Of a stretch of DNA of 64,000 nt, positions 11,738-21,186 are shown piece by piece (position 1 is the first letter of the stretch; every line of letters begins with the position of its first letter). The notes under the pieces are model-generated. The model did no database searches, was not told the DNA's origin, and worked only from the letters and a program-made list of their open reading frames with translations. A program made the translations under genes and the position numbers. The stretch is from Balamuthia mandrillaris (Eukaryota > Discosea > Longamoebia > Balamuthiidae): positions 248,001 through 312,000 of the forward strand of contig JAVKOQ010000031.1 in assembly GCA_031835245.1 (NCBI GenBank), read 5' to 3'.

Positions 11738-13396
11738 TTAGTGCAGGCGTGAGAGGAAAGAAGGCGCAACTTGTTCCTCTTCCTCCTCTTCTTCTTCCTC
11801 TTCTTCATCCCATTCTCGTTGTGTTGAAGAAACGGGGACAGAAAAAGAAGAAAGGAAAGGGTTGCTGGAGGAAGACGAAGTCATGCTTTCCAAAGATGGA
11901 GGAAAGAGAAACATGGACGAAGAAGAAGCTGAAGAGAAGCTCGCGCTGTTGCGAGTTGGCGATGTGGAAGGAATGAATGGCCGGTGGATAGAAGATGATG
12001 GGCTGGTGGCAGCAGTAGACAAGGAGGAGGAGTTGGTATACTTACATTTCTTTCGCCGAAGATGCACGGTCAGCCGCGTGGGTGATGGTGGAGATGATAA
12101 AGAAGTCGAGGAGGAAGAAGGTACGTGTGAGTCGGAGGGAAAAGGTTCGTCTGATGCTAAATAACGCTTTCGTTTGGGAGTTGTGGATAGAGAGGAAAAA
12201 GAAGAGGTAGAAGCAGGTAAAGATGTAGAAGCAAAAGAAAACGTATCAAAAGGAGAAAAATATAGAGACGAAGGAGATGCCAGAATAGCATGTTTGGTTT
12301 TGATACGTTTGTGAGATGTATGAAAGCGATGGTGAGAAGGAAGTGAAGAAGATTCGGCCTGAATAGAGGACGAAGAAGAGGTTGATCCAAAAGACAGTTC
12401 TTGCTGGTTACGAGAGTGATGTTGTGAATTAGATTGATGAGAAGGAGAGCGAAGCGGAGAAGACGAAGGAGAGGAAGAGGGGGAAGAAGAGGAATCCGCT
12501 TTCTTCCGCTTGACCCGTCCCAACACCCTCATCCGATAGATCAGCTCCGAGATGCATCGCTCCGAGGACTTGCCCTGCTCTCTCAGCCGCTTTAGCTCTT
12601 CGCGAAGGATCAATGCACGCAGCGCGCCCATCCGCGTTATGTTAGGGCAGAGAGCTAATACCTCGTTGAGTTGCTGCTGCGTGACGTTGAGGCCTCCGCC
12701 TTTCAATCTGCGAGAGGCGTAGAGACAGCTGATCTTCTCCATGAGCTTGTCCATGGCTTGCTCTTGGGTGTGTCCCTGGCTGCGTATCTCCTTCCAGCAC
12801 TCCTCAAAGCTGCGACGAAAGTCGGAGATGGCTTGTTGCAACGAGGAAGGCAGAGAGGCCAGAAAATTGGCCGAGACAGCACTTGCTCCTTCTATTGTCG
12901 TCATCGTTCTTGATGTTGTGGCTGGCGTTGTTGAACGTGTGTTGAGGTTGTTTCTGTTTTCGTCGTTGCTGATAGTGGCATCGGAAGCGAGTATCACTTG
13001 CTTTTCTGCAACAGCGAGTTGTTGTTCATCTATTTCTCCCTCTTCCTCTTCTTCTTCCTCTTCCTCTTCTTTCCGTTCTTGAGCTGTTGTTCTGTGCATC
13101 GACTCGTTGCTGTGGCGGTGGTTTTGAGAGAAAAAGGAATACGGAGAAGAAGGAAATAAGGGCATGCCTTGTTGATGGGAAGAGGGTTGGGGTGGTTCCG
13201 TCGTTATGTTCATGTTTGATGATATCGCTGAGTGTGAGGGAGCGACAGACTGGGCGAATTGAAAGAAAGAAGAGGGTGCCACGTAAGGAAAGAACGGGGC
13301 AGCGCTACTGCCAGTACTACTTCCTCCTCCGGAAAGGAAGAAATTGAACGGGGTGGAAGTCGTTCCATCATCATCATTCTCTTCGCTGCGTTGCAT
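11738..13396 (-). CDS. Ser-rich protein of unknown function with a central helical block
   Basis: Single open exon of 552 residues starting MQRSEENDDDGT and stopping at 11738. I do not recognise it. The N- and C-terminal parts are Ser/Thr/Pro-rich low complexity with an acidic run (residues about 115-125) and an acidic tail before the stop. The only ordered-looking part is at about residues 175-300. It comprises a helix pair (LQQAISDFRRSFEECWKEI, EQAMDKLMEKISCL), then LNEVLALCPNITRMGALRAL and LREELKRLREQGKSSERCI, followed by a basic KRKK. This pattern resembles two UBA-like three-helix units or a small DNA-associated domain, but neither call is secure. Clusters of KRKR and RRKK suggest nuclear location. 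It is convergent with the preceding gene, with only 67 bp between stops. Confidence 0.6.
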   Translation of the reverse strand: MQRSEENDDDGTTSTPFNFFLSGGGSSTGSSAAPFFPYVAPSSFFQFAQSVAPSHSAISSNMNITTEPPQPSSHQQGMPLFPSSPYSFFSQNHRHSNESMHRTTAQERKEEEEEEEEEEGEIDEQQLAVAEKQVILASDATISNDENRNNLNTRSTTPATTSRTMTTIEGASAVSANFLASLPSSLQQAISDFRRSFEECWKEIRSQGHTQEQAMDKLMEKISCLYASRRLKGGGLNVTQQQLNEVLALCPNITRMGALRALILREELKRLREQGKSSERCISELIYRMRVLGRVKRKKADSSSSPSSSPSSSPLRSPSHQSNSQHHSRNQQELSFGSTSSSSSIQAESSSLPSHHRFHTSHKRIKTKHAILASPSSLYFSPFDTFSFASTSLPASTSSFSSLSTTPKRKRYLASDEPFPSDSHVPSSSSTSLSSPPSPTRLTVHLRRKKCKYTNSSSLSTAATSPSSSIHRPFIPSTSPTRNSASFSSASSSSMFLFPPSLESMTSSSSSNPFLSSFSVPVSSTQREWDEEEEEEEEEEEQVAPSFLSRLH

Positions 13397-14044
13397 CTGT
13401 TTTTCTTTATAACAAGGGAGTGCGGCAAAACTTTCTCTTTCTTTTTTACCCCCTCAAATGGAGCGCTCGCTCAAATAAAGTGCAGTGGATTGTCGTATGT
13501 ATGTAATTGAATCCAACATTTGGCTGAGCCCTTTTCGTTGATGCAAAGAACGGCAAAAGGGTGAGCAACTCCACAATCAAATCTTACAAAACAAAATGAA
13601 AGGAAAAATTTTATCATCACGTACCACTGAGCTCACCTAACACAAAAAGCTTTAAAAGAAAGAGTGCCCGAGAGAGAGAAAAAAATGCAAGCGGTAGTCG
13701 TAGGTGGCCTCTTGCTGTTGTTTTTATTTTGGGGTTTTAGAAGAAGAAGCCACATTTTTTCTTCCTTCTTTTTTTGGGGTTTCGATTTATTGTCGACAAT
13801 AACCAAAAAATCCGGCCAAAATGGCGCAAAACACCAAGTTATACCAGAACCAGAAAGGTGGTAAAAAATGGCTGGTGATGCCATTGATAGCCACTTTGCG
13901 CCACCCATAAGGACAAAAAAAAAAAAGAAAGAAAAGAAAGGAGAGAGAGCAGAAGGAGAGGAGAGGAGGAAAAGAACCAAAGGCAGAAGCCACCACACAA
14001 CCGGGGGGAGAGGAGGAAGAACCAAGCCAAAAAAAAAAAAAAAA
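13397..14044. other. Intergenic region between divergent genes; palindrome and inverted repeat, no gene
   Basis: 648 bp between the start of the Ser-rich gene (-) and the RWD gene (+). It holds the perfect 12-bp palindrome ATTGTCGACAAT at 13788-13799, and the inverted pair TGGCGCAAA (about 13822) and TTTGCGCCA (about 13893). It ends in a purine-rich leader (GAGAGGAGG, AAGAAAG, poly-A) immediately before the ATG at 14045. It presumably serves as a shared bidirectional promoter. Confidence 0.45.
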
Positions 14045-15269
14045 ATGGGAGACACACCAGAGGAAGAGCAGATGATGGAGCTGGAGGCTTTGGAAGCTAT
14101 CTACCCGGAAGAGTTTAAAAGTAGAGTCTGATTGTATTTTTTTTTTCGCCCTCTCTCCTTTTAACGTTTCTCAATCTCTTCTATTCTTTTTTTAAAAAAT
14201 AGAGCTTGGAGACTCTCCCCATCGCTTCGAAATTACTCTAGTCCCAAACCTTAGTGGCACCAACAACCATGGTTAGTTAGCAACTCAATGCACAATAGAA
14301 AACCCTGTTTGATGAAGGCACCTCGCTCCATTGTTGCTTACCTCTCTTTGTTTCGCACGTTTTTTAAACCACATCAACAGTGTCGATAGCGTTGACATTC
14401 ACTTACACTCCAACGTATCCGCAAGAAGTGCCGCTGTTGGAGATAAAACCGCTCGAAGGAGTCAACGAAGAGGACTGTGAGCAGCTCAAGCAACAACTCC
14501 AAACGGAGGTATGCACAACTTCCTTCGTCTTTCATCTCTTCGCTGCTCTTATTTTCTTACTTTCATGATTGTCTCTATGCGGGAATAGGCAGAAGCAAAC
14601 GTGGGAATGGCTATGGTTCTACTCCTCGCTCAAAACGCAAAGGTTCGTCGTATGTCTGTGGTCTTTTTTTTTCTTTCTTCTATCTTGTTGTTTGTCTGCG
14701 TTCTTTCTTGCTTTCCTTGGTATCCCTTTCTCATCTCTTTGCTTTTGTTCAATTTACAAAAAAGGATTGGTTGGATGAGTTGAACGACAAACAATTGCAG
14801 CGGCTCAAAGATAAAGAGAAGGAGGAAGAGAGAAAGAAGAAAGAAAAAGAAATAATCACCCTAACCGACCTGGAGGTATCTACCTCATTCGTTTTCCACA
14901 AACTTTTGCTCCTTCATTCAGGCTCTAACTTCTTCTCAACAAAAACGATAACAGGCAGAACCAGTGAAGATAATAGGTACACCGGTAACGCCAGAGACAT
15001 TTTTTGCGTGGAGAGATAAGTTTGAGGCCGAGATGAGAGAACAACAAAAGAAACAAAGAATGGGCGCGCTATCGGGACAAACCGGACTGCAACTCTTTCA
15101 AATGGCAGATCCCTCCACAGAAGAGATCAAACAAATGTTGGAAGGAGCGGAGGACGACGAAGGAGCGGACCTTGCTGTTGCTGTTGAGAAGGAGCTATTT
15201 ATTGCAGGAGACGACATTCCTGAATTTTCTGACGATGAGGAAGAGGAGGAAGAAGAGGAAGAGGACTAA
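14045..15269 (+). CDS. RWD domain protein, RWDD1/Gir2 (DFRP2) family
   Basis: Partner of DRG-type developmentally regulated GTPases on ribosomes, related to yeast Gir2. Six exons close in phase (14045-14120, 14203-14271, 14381-14508, 14589-14642, 14765-14875, 14955-15269) and give 250 residues. The N-terminal RWD domain shows EEQMMELEALEAIYPEEF, ITLVPNLSG and the YTPTYPQEVPLLEI block. A Lys/Glu coiled segment (QRLKDKEKEEERKKKEKE) follows. Next comes the family-typical GTPVTPETFFAWRDKFEAEM, then LSGQTGLQLF and an Asp/Glu-only tail. Length and order match RWDD1. The start is preceded by a long A-run and is the only sensible ATG. AATAAA lies at about 15290. Confidence 0.9.
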
Positions 15270-15532
15270 AAGGCTTTGCCTTTATTTCCAAAATAAAGCA
15301 GCAGAACCTCCTCAGCTCTTCTCCGCTTTCCTTCTCTCTGGAATATCCCTACGATGTTGCGCACCCCTTTCTGCACGCACGGCATGTATTATGATATGAG
15401 ACAAGGAGAAGATAGCCCGATAAGGTGAAGAGTCGTTTCGGCGATGACGAACCGCTTATCACACTTGTGGCGAAACCACCTTGGAGTATTCTGGTTGAAG
15501 AAGGAGAGGGCGAACACTAGGCTTGTGAAGAG

Positions 15533-16584
15533 ATGGAGAGCTCGCAGAGGCAGGAATGGAAGATGCAAGCTCTTGAAGCGCGCAAGGTTGTGCATCAATA
15601 CACTGAAGAAGAATGGGCTACCGTGTCCTCCGTGGTACGTTTGTCTCAACGTCTCCGTTTGTTTCAACATATGGTATTTCTTTGAAGGCGCTGCTGATTC
15701 TGCCAAAGCATGGTATCACCCTAAGTTGCAAGAGCCCTCCTGGAAAACCAAAGATCTGGAAGACCAGCATGGAAATGCCTTACTCTCCAGTTGTTCTCTT
15801 CGAACACTTTGGCCTCGCTGGTCGTTCCAAATGGTGCCCTCAGTATGTTCTCGTTCTAACTCTCCTGTTTTCGCTTTGGTATAACGCACTCTTTCAAAAG
15901 GTTTCATAGCGAGTTGGTGGAGACCATAGAGGAGGAACGGACAGAGACTACATGGAATGGTTGCACAATTCAGTACAACACCAGCCCCCCTTATGCTGCT
16001 GGTGTCATCTCGGCTCGGGACTATGTTGACGTTCTTTGCTGGCAACTGCTTGAGGACGGCTCCATGCTGCAAGGTGCCATTAGCATCACGCACCCTGAAC
16101 GTCCACCTCGTCAGGTATCATTTTTCTCCAACGTGTTCCTATCTTTGTCTCCTGCTTCTTCTACTACTTCAACTTCTTGTCCTTCTTCTTCATTCTTCTT
16201 TCTTCTTTCTTATTTCTTCTTCTTGTTTTCCCTCTTCATCTTCTTGTTCTAATGATGAGATAACAGGGTTTTGTGAGAGCGTTCAATCACCCTTGTGGAG
16301 TCCTGATAAAACCAATACCCGACACAAACAAAAGCATCATGCACTACATAGTCCAGACTGGTACCTCTCGTTCTCTTTCCCGCTTTCTTTTTTTCTCTTC
16401 CCCATTCTCTCATCTTATTCTCCTCCTCACCATTCAAACAGATTTGAAAGGGTGGTTGCCACAAAGGGTGGTGGATGGGGCATCATCCACTGCTTTCATC
16501 GATATGATGCGTAGCTTTGCAGACTACATGCACAGGACCTTTCCGCCCGCCTCGCCACAGAAAAACAACCACAACAATGAGTAA
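15533..16584 (+). CDS. START-domain lipid-binding protein
   Basis: Five exons close in phase (15533-15634, 15688-15842, 15901-16114, 16267-16360, 16442-16584), giving 235 residues that are almost all one START domain. Visible landmarks are KIWKTSMEMPYSPVVLFEHF near the N-terminal strand region, then RDYVDVLCWQ, which resembles the RDFV motif of START proteins. After it come GAISITHPERPPR, GFVRAFNHPCGVLIKPI and the C-terminal helix FIDMMRSFADYMHRTF. START proteins carry sterols, phospholipids or ceramide between membranes; the ligand is not predictable here. The chosen ATG follows an in-frame stop. An extra upstream exon starting at 15384 (MYYDMRQGED) is possible but not needed. AATAATAAA lies near 16612. 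Confidence 0.82.
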
Positions 16585-16664
16585 AACGTTCTTCCTCTCT
16601 TTCCACAAAGTAAATAATAAACAAAGCCTCGCCATGGCTGCTCTTGCTCCATCGTTGTGTTTGC

Positions 16665-17126
16665 TCATTCTTTGGTGAGCTTGAGGCAGATAGAGTTGAC
16701 ACAGTGGCGCTCATCGGTGGGCGTAGAGTAGCCCTCTCCACGGAAGACGTGGCCCAAGTGGCCACCACAGTTCTTGCAGGTGATCTCGATCCTCTTCATG
16801 CCAAAGGACTCGTCCACATGCTCCTCGATGGCTCCAGGGATGCCCTCAAAGAAAGCAGGCCAGCCACAACCAGAGTCGAACTTGGTCTTGGAGCTAAAGG
16901 CGAGAGAGAGTGTGTGTGTGAGAGAGAGAAAGAAATGTTTGTTTATACAAAAAAAAAGACCGTACGTGTAGAGAGGAGCGTCACAACCAACGCAACGGTA
17001 GATGCCGTCGTCAACGGTCTTGTTGTATTGACCGGTGCCGGCCCTCTCTGTTCCTTTTTGTCTCAACACGCGAAACTGCTCTGGGGTAAGCTTAACCCTC
17101 CACTCCTCCTCCGAGATGTTGCTCAT
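16665..17126 (-). CDS. MSRB: Peptide methionine (R)-S-oxide reductase
   Basis: Repairs methionine-R-sulfoxide in proteins. Two exons (17126-16966 and 16893-16665), separated by a 72-bp intron with a CT-rich tract, encode 129 residues, the usual length for a bare MsrB domain. Seen are SEEEWRVKLTPEQFRVLRQKGTE at the start, the zinc-binding pairs CVGC and CKNC, FDSGCGWPAF, GHLGHVF, and the catalytic cysteine in RHCVNS. The intron has no in-frame stop, so a longer unspliced frame also exists. No targeting signal is obvious, so a cytosolic enzyme is likely. The gene is divergent from the UBA-Arb2 gene across a 238-bp promoter containing CRE-like sites. Confidence 0.93.
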   Translation of the reverse strand: MSNISEEEWRVKLTPEQFRVLRQKGTERAGTGQYNKTVDDGIYRCVGCDAPLYTYGLFFCINKHFFLSLTHTLSLAFSSKTKFDSGCGWPAFFEGIPGAIEEHVDESFGMKRIEITCKNCGGHLGHVFRGEGYSTPTDERHCVNSICLKLTKE

Positions 17127-17239
17127 TGTGTGCGTGCTTGTTGGTGTTGGTTCGTTATGTTTCTTGCGATGGGTGGGGTTAGCAGTTTGTTCTCTTCCCT
17201 TGTCCTTAGATCCTTACTCCTTACTCTCTGCCTGGCCGA

Positions 17240-17305
17240 TGACGTTAGTCGGGCAATTTCCAGTAATCACGTCAACATTGCCTTTATTAAGCTATGGTGA
17301 CGTAA
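17240..17305. promoter_or_regulatory. Three TGACGT-type (CRE/bZIP-like) sites in the divergent MsrB / UBA-Arb2 promoter
   Basis: TGACGTTA at 17240-17247, CACGTCA (reverse TGACGTG) at 17268-17274 and TGACGTAA at 17298-17305, all within 66 bp between two divergent starts. The cores match the ATF/CREB bZIP half-site. Binding is inferred. Confidence 0.4.
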
Positions 17306-17364
17306 TTTATCCCTGATGTACCCTTTCATCCGCCTCGAAATTTTTCTGGGAAAATGAAAATTTA

Positions 17365-19176
17365 ATGCGTCGACACAAACCAAAGTTTGTGACAAGAAAG
17401 GAACAACACATGCAGCAAGAAGCCAGAGAAGACCTTTTGGCTTCTTTGGAAGCCATGGGCTTTGACCCGGAGCTCTCCAGGCATGCCTTGGTAGAAACTC
17501 GTAACAGGTCGCTCGATGCGGCGTTGGACTACCTGTACAAAGCCACCACTACCACCAGCAGCGAACCAACAACAACAAGCGCGCAGCCGACCAAAAATAA
17601 CAATAGCAGCGATGAAGCCGGCAGCTCCATCCCTGAGAATGCCACCTCTTTGGCTGACTTTGGGTATGGCTACAATGAACAAGGACAGCTACGACACTTG
17701 GAAACAGGTTTCAACCACTCTCCCTCCTTTCAACCTCTGTTTTTTTTCAGCGTACTGAAAGCAGGAAACAAAAATATCTATGTATGCAGGTGAACCTTTC
17801 AAATTTATCAACCAGAAGCATTATGAGGCAATGGGAGAAATGATCGTTCGTGACTCACTTTTTTCTTTGTCGTTTTCTTTGTCGTTTTCTTTGTCGTTTT
17901 CTTTTCTTTTCTTTGTCGTTTTCTTTGTCGTTTTCTTTTCTTTTCTTTTCTTTTCTTTTCTTTTCTTTTCTTTTCTTTTCTTTTCTTTTCTTTTCTTTTC
18001 TTTTCTTTTCTTTTCTTTTCTTTTCTTTTCTTTTCTTTTCGTTCTGTGCTTGACGGAAGGAAGTATTGATATCAATAATCTTTCTTTTCTTCTCAACCCG
18101 ATGAAGGTTCGTCACATTCAAGAACGGCTTATAAAAGACCACGGTATGGAAGAGATCATAGTGCCTATCCATGAGGTCTCCTACGAGATGCCCAGAAGCT
18201 CCATCTTTGTTTCCAAAGGCGCGTTGAGCAGCACCTCACCGGTGGTCATTCTTGTTCATGGCTCTGGCAACGTTCGGTGCGTTTGATTTTATGTTCTCTC
18301 AATAGAAGACTCACAACGTCGTATGTGGAAAAAAATAGAGCAGGACAATGGGCAAGAAAGCCATGTTTCAACGATGATTTAAGCATCGGTTCGGTGCTGC
18401 CCTACGTGGAGCGAGCACACGCCAAAGGAATGAACGTGGTCGTCCTCAATCCAAACTTAAATCATGGAATGGTAAACGGAAGAAAGGTCGATATAGAGGG
18501 CAATTCCTCTCCTGAAGCTCATCTGCTCTACGTTTGGTATTTATTCACTTCTTTTTTTCTTCATTCTTTCTTTCTGGATGTGTTGGTTATTGACAAGAGA
18601 TTTGAACAAACAACAACAAAAGGGATAAGTTTATCTCCTCTGCACCAGCTGAACATCTTTTCTTTGTATCTCATTCATATGGCGGTATTGCCACCATCAA
18701 TCTCATTGAACATCGAGGTAACGCTCCAAATGGCTTCTTTGTTGTCTTTTCCTTTTGCCATTCAAACGGTCTTCGCTCTTTCTCATCATTTCATTCTAAA
18801 ACAGATGCTCGTTTGTTGAAAAGATTACGAGCATTGGCTTTGACAGGTACTTCCCTTCCTCTCTTTTTCTCCTGTTCTTGTGTTCTCTGTTATTCTACTT
18901 CTACTCTTTCTAACAATTCATTCCATACAAACAGACTCTATGCACTTTTTCTCTCACAGGGGATTGTCGAGACGAGCGCTCGAATGGTTGGCCACTAATT
19001 GTATAGATTGGGTGACAAGCGAGCTGCCTTTGGACACGGCCGTCAACAACGGGGCTGACTGCTACTGCTGCAGCGCCGGCACCCTCAAGCACGAACACAC
19101 CAGCGGCACCGCTGTCGACTCTGTCTTTAACTTTTTCGATGCCCGTTTGGAGATCGCCATGTCCCAACAGCACTAA
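17365..19176 (+). CDS. UBA domain fused to an Arb2/FAM172-type alpha/beta-hydrolase-like domain
   Basis: N-terminal residues about 15-50 form a UBA domain (LLASLEAMGFDPELSRHAL, then RSLDAALDYLY). A Thr/Ser-rich linker follows, then an Arb2-like domain. Its landmarks are PVVILVHGSGNVRAGQWARKP, a long IGSVLPYVERAHAKGMNVVV block, LNPNLN, and the nucleophile-elbow-like FFVSHSYGGIATINLIEHR. The tail is DWVTSELPLDTAV and AGTLKHEHTSGTAVDSVF. Animal FAM172A (ARB2A) and fission yeast Arb2 act in chromatin silencing with Argonaute or in splicing and nuclear roles. I know of no UBA domain in those, so the fusion is unusual. About eight exons; the exon 2 to exon 3 intron (17846-18106) carries the TTTTC array. 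A residue count is not offered because the last exons were not all verified. Confidence 0.8.
17931..18040 (+). repeat. (TTTTC)22 pentamer array in an intron
   Basis: 110 bp of perfect TTTTC units, preceded by a degenerate CTTTGTCGTTTT repeat from about 17872. The array fills most of a 261-bp intron. It is a pure polypyrimidine/polypurine mirror-type tract able in principle to form triplex DNA. Confidence 0.95.
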
Positions 19177-19413
19177 AAAAAAACCATTCCTTCTTTCTTT
19201 TGTTTCCCCCATGTGCCCTCGTTCTTCTCTTCTTTCTCTCTTCTCTCTTCTTTCTTCTTTCTCTCTCTCTCTCTCTCTCTCTCTGCTGTCTCTTCTTTCT
19301 CTCCTTCCCCTCTTTGTCGTAGACGGTAATTATTGATTGTCGACTCGTTACTTATATTGGCCCACCGCACGCTTTTGTCGGGTGGCAAAACAAAACAACG
19401 AGAGCAACGAGTG

Positions 19414-21012
19414 ATGATGGAGGCCAAACCCTTTCTGAGCTTCCGTTCCCCAGCGGAACTGATCAAAGATGAGCCGACCTACCTCGCGCTCGAGCTGGTA
19501 CTCTACACCATGTGTGCCTTCACGTTCGCGCACGCCTGGCGTCAGCGCAAGACCTCGCCTCACCTCTTGTTGGCGTGGGTCTCCACCATCGGCCACGGCT
19601 TCACCACCGAGCTGGTGAGCTACTTCCTTCCCGACATTGACAACTTTTGGCACGGCCACTCCATGATCTCCCTCTTTCGCACGCGCTTCCCATTGCACAT
19701 TGTCTGCTTCTATCCTTGCGTGATCTACGTGGCCTACGCCGCGGCCGAGAGGCTCAACTTTCGCTGGTGGGCCGTTCCGTTTGCGGTGGGCCTGTTGGAC
19801 GTGATCATTGACGTGCCGTTTGATATTTTGGGCATCAAGTTCTTGTGGTGGACCTGGCACGACACCGACCCCAATGTATTTGATCGCCATTACTATGTGC
19901 CTTGGACCAGGTTTTTTTGTTGTTGCTCTTTTTTCCTTCGTGCTTTCTTTCCTGTCCTTCCTTCCTTCTTCTAAGCTTTCTCTCCATCAAAAAAAAAGTT
20001 ATATATTCCACATGACTTTCGCCTGCAGCTTCACTTTTCTCTTCAACGCGAACAGCAAGGCCATAAAGAACGGCAAAAAGGACGCCTCCTTCTTCTCTCG
20101 CTACCTGCGCCCCGTGCTGGTTACCGGCGTGTTCACGTTCCCCATGGGCGTCTCTCAGTTCCTTCCGTTCTACCACCTCCTTCATGATGGCCTCTCCCTC
20201 CACACCGAAGTCTGCTTCTTTGTGCTCTTCCTGGTGTATGCCCTCATCGTTTGGACTGAAGACAGGAGAGCCGCTGCTCTCTCCAACGGCCAACCAAAGA
20301 AGAACAACAAAAAATACAGCAAGAAAGCACCAAAGCAATGGTACAAGAAGAAAGAGCTATGGTGGGCTCTTCTTGTGCATTACACGTTCTACATGGTGTT
20401 GGTTCTTGTGGCGGACCCCTCTCAAGTTCGAGCCACGGGTTTGCATCAGGGCATGACCCGCAGCTTGACCAAGTGCGAGAGCAGCAAGGACGACGTCTTC
20501 ACCGCGTTTGGACAGCATCTCTACCGTAATACCTACCTCTGTTTGGACCATTATGATGAGGATGTATCGTTGCGATGCCCACAGTCTGCTGGTAGCGAGG
20601 CTCACAACATCTCTGATTGGCCTCAGTGGGACGACAATGGTTTTTTTAAATCCTTCCCTTCACTCTTGCTTCTATTCTCTAGTCGTTCTCTCTTATGTCT
20701 TCCCCTTTTCTTCTCTTCTGTTGCTCGACCTTCATCTCCTTCTTTCGCTTTCTACATTCGTGCTCAGCTTTTCTTTCTGTTTTCTTTTTTTTTTTTTCGT
20801 TTGTTGACACTCTGTTGTCTTCTTTAAAAACCGCTACAGATGAACACATCTACAGATGGTACACTCTTTGCGGAACGGCTTACTCCAACTGGGCCGAATA
20901 CACGGTCATCATTTGGGCCTTTTGCATACTTGGCTTGGTCCTCTACTCCAACATTCTGCTTCGTCCTCGTCGTCGCTCCACCCCGCAAACCAAGCACAAC
21001 AAAGCAGAGTAG
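19414..21012 (+). CDS. Multipass membrane protein of unknown function (DUF7802-like, tentative)
   Basis: Three exons close in phase (19414-19910, 19999-20639, 20840-21012), giving 436 residues. Hydrophobic helices are visible throughout, e.g. LALELVLYTMCAFTFAHAW, HIVCFYPCVIYVAYAAAE, PFAVGLLDVIIDVPFDILG, VCFFVLFLVYALIVW, ALLVHYTFYMVLVLVAD and the last helix YTVIIWAFCILGLVLYSN. I count about nine to ten. Conserved-looking polar motifs include IGHGFTTELVSYFLPDIDNFWHGHSM and WWTWHDTDPNVFDRHYYVPW, whose His/Asp residues inside or beside helices could be catalytic or metal-binding. The overall pattern recalls a family of uncharacterised protist and nematode proteins that I remember as DUF7802, but I cannot verify this. 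The C-terminus is basic (RPRRRSTPQTKHNK), implying a cytosolic tail. Confidence 0.7.
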
Positions 21013-21186
21013 AAACAAAGCTTGCATTCTCCTTTTCTCCATGTTAAAAGTAAGAATCCTATAAAGCAATGTTAAAAATAAAATATAAAAAAAAGATGGC
21101 AACATTCTTCTCATTTTTTGCATTCCAAATGGTTATAACATTCTTATCATTTTTTGAATTCCACAAGCAAACGCAAAACAAAAAAG

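Noticed and set aside
17931-18040. CRISPR-like regular array
   Set aside because: A uniform 5-bp unit with no spacers, in a eukaryotic intron; it is a microsatellite.
17821-18172. Open frames of Lys-Arg-Lys-Glu or Phe-Ser-Phe repeats on both strands
   Set aside because: They are translations of the TTTTC array inside an intron.
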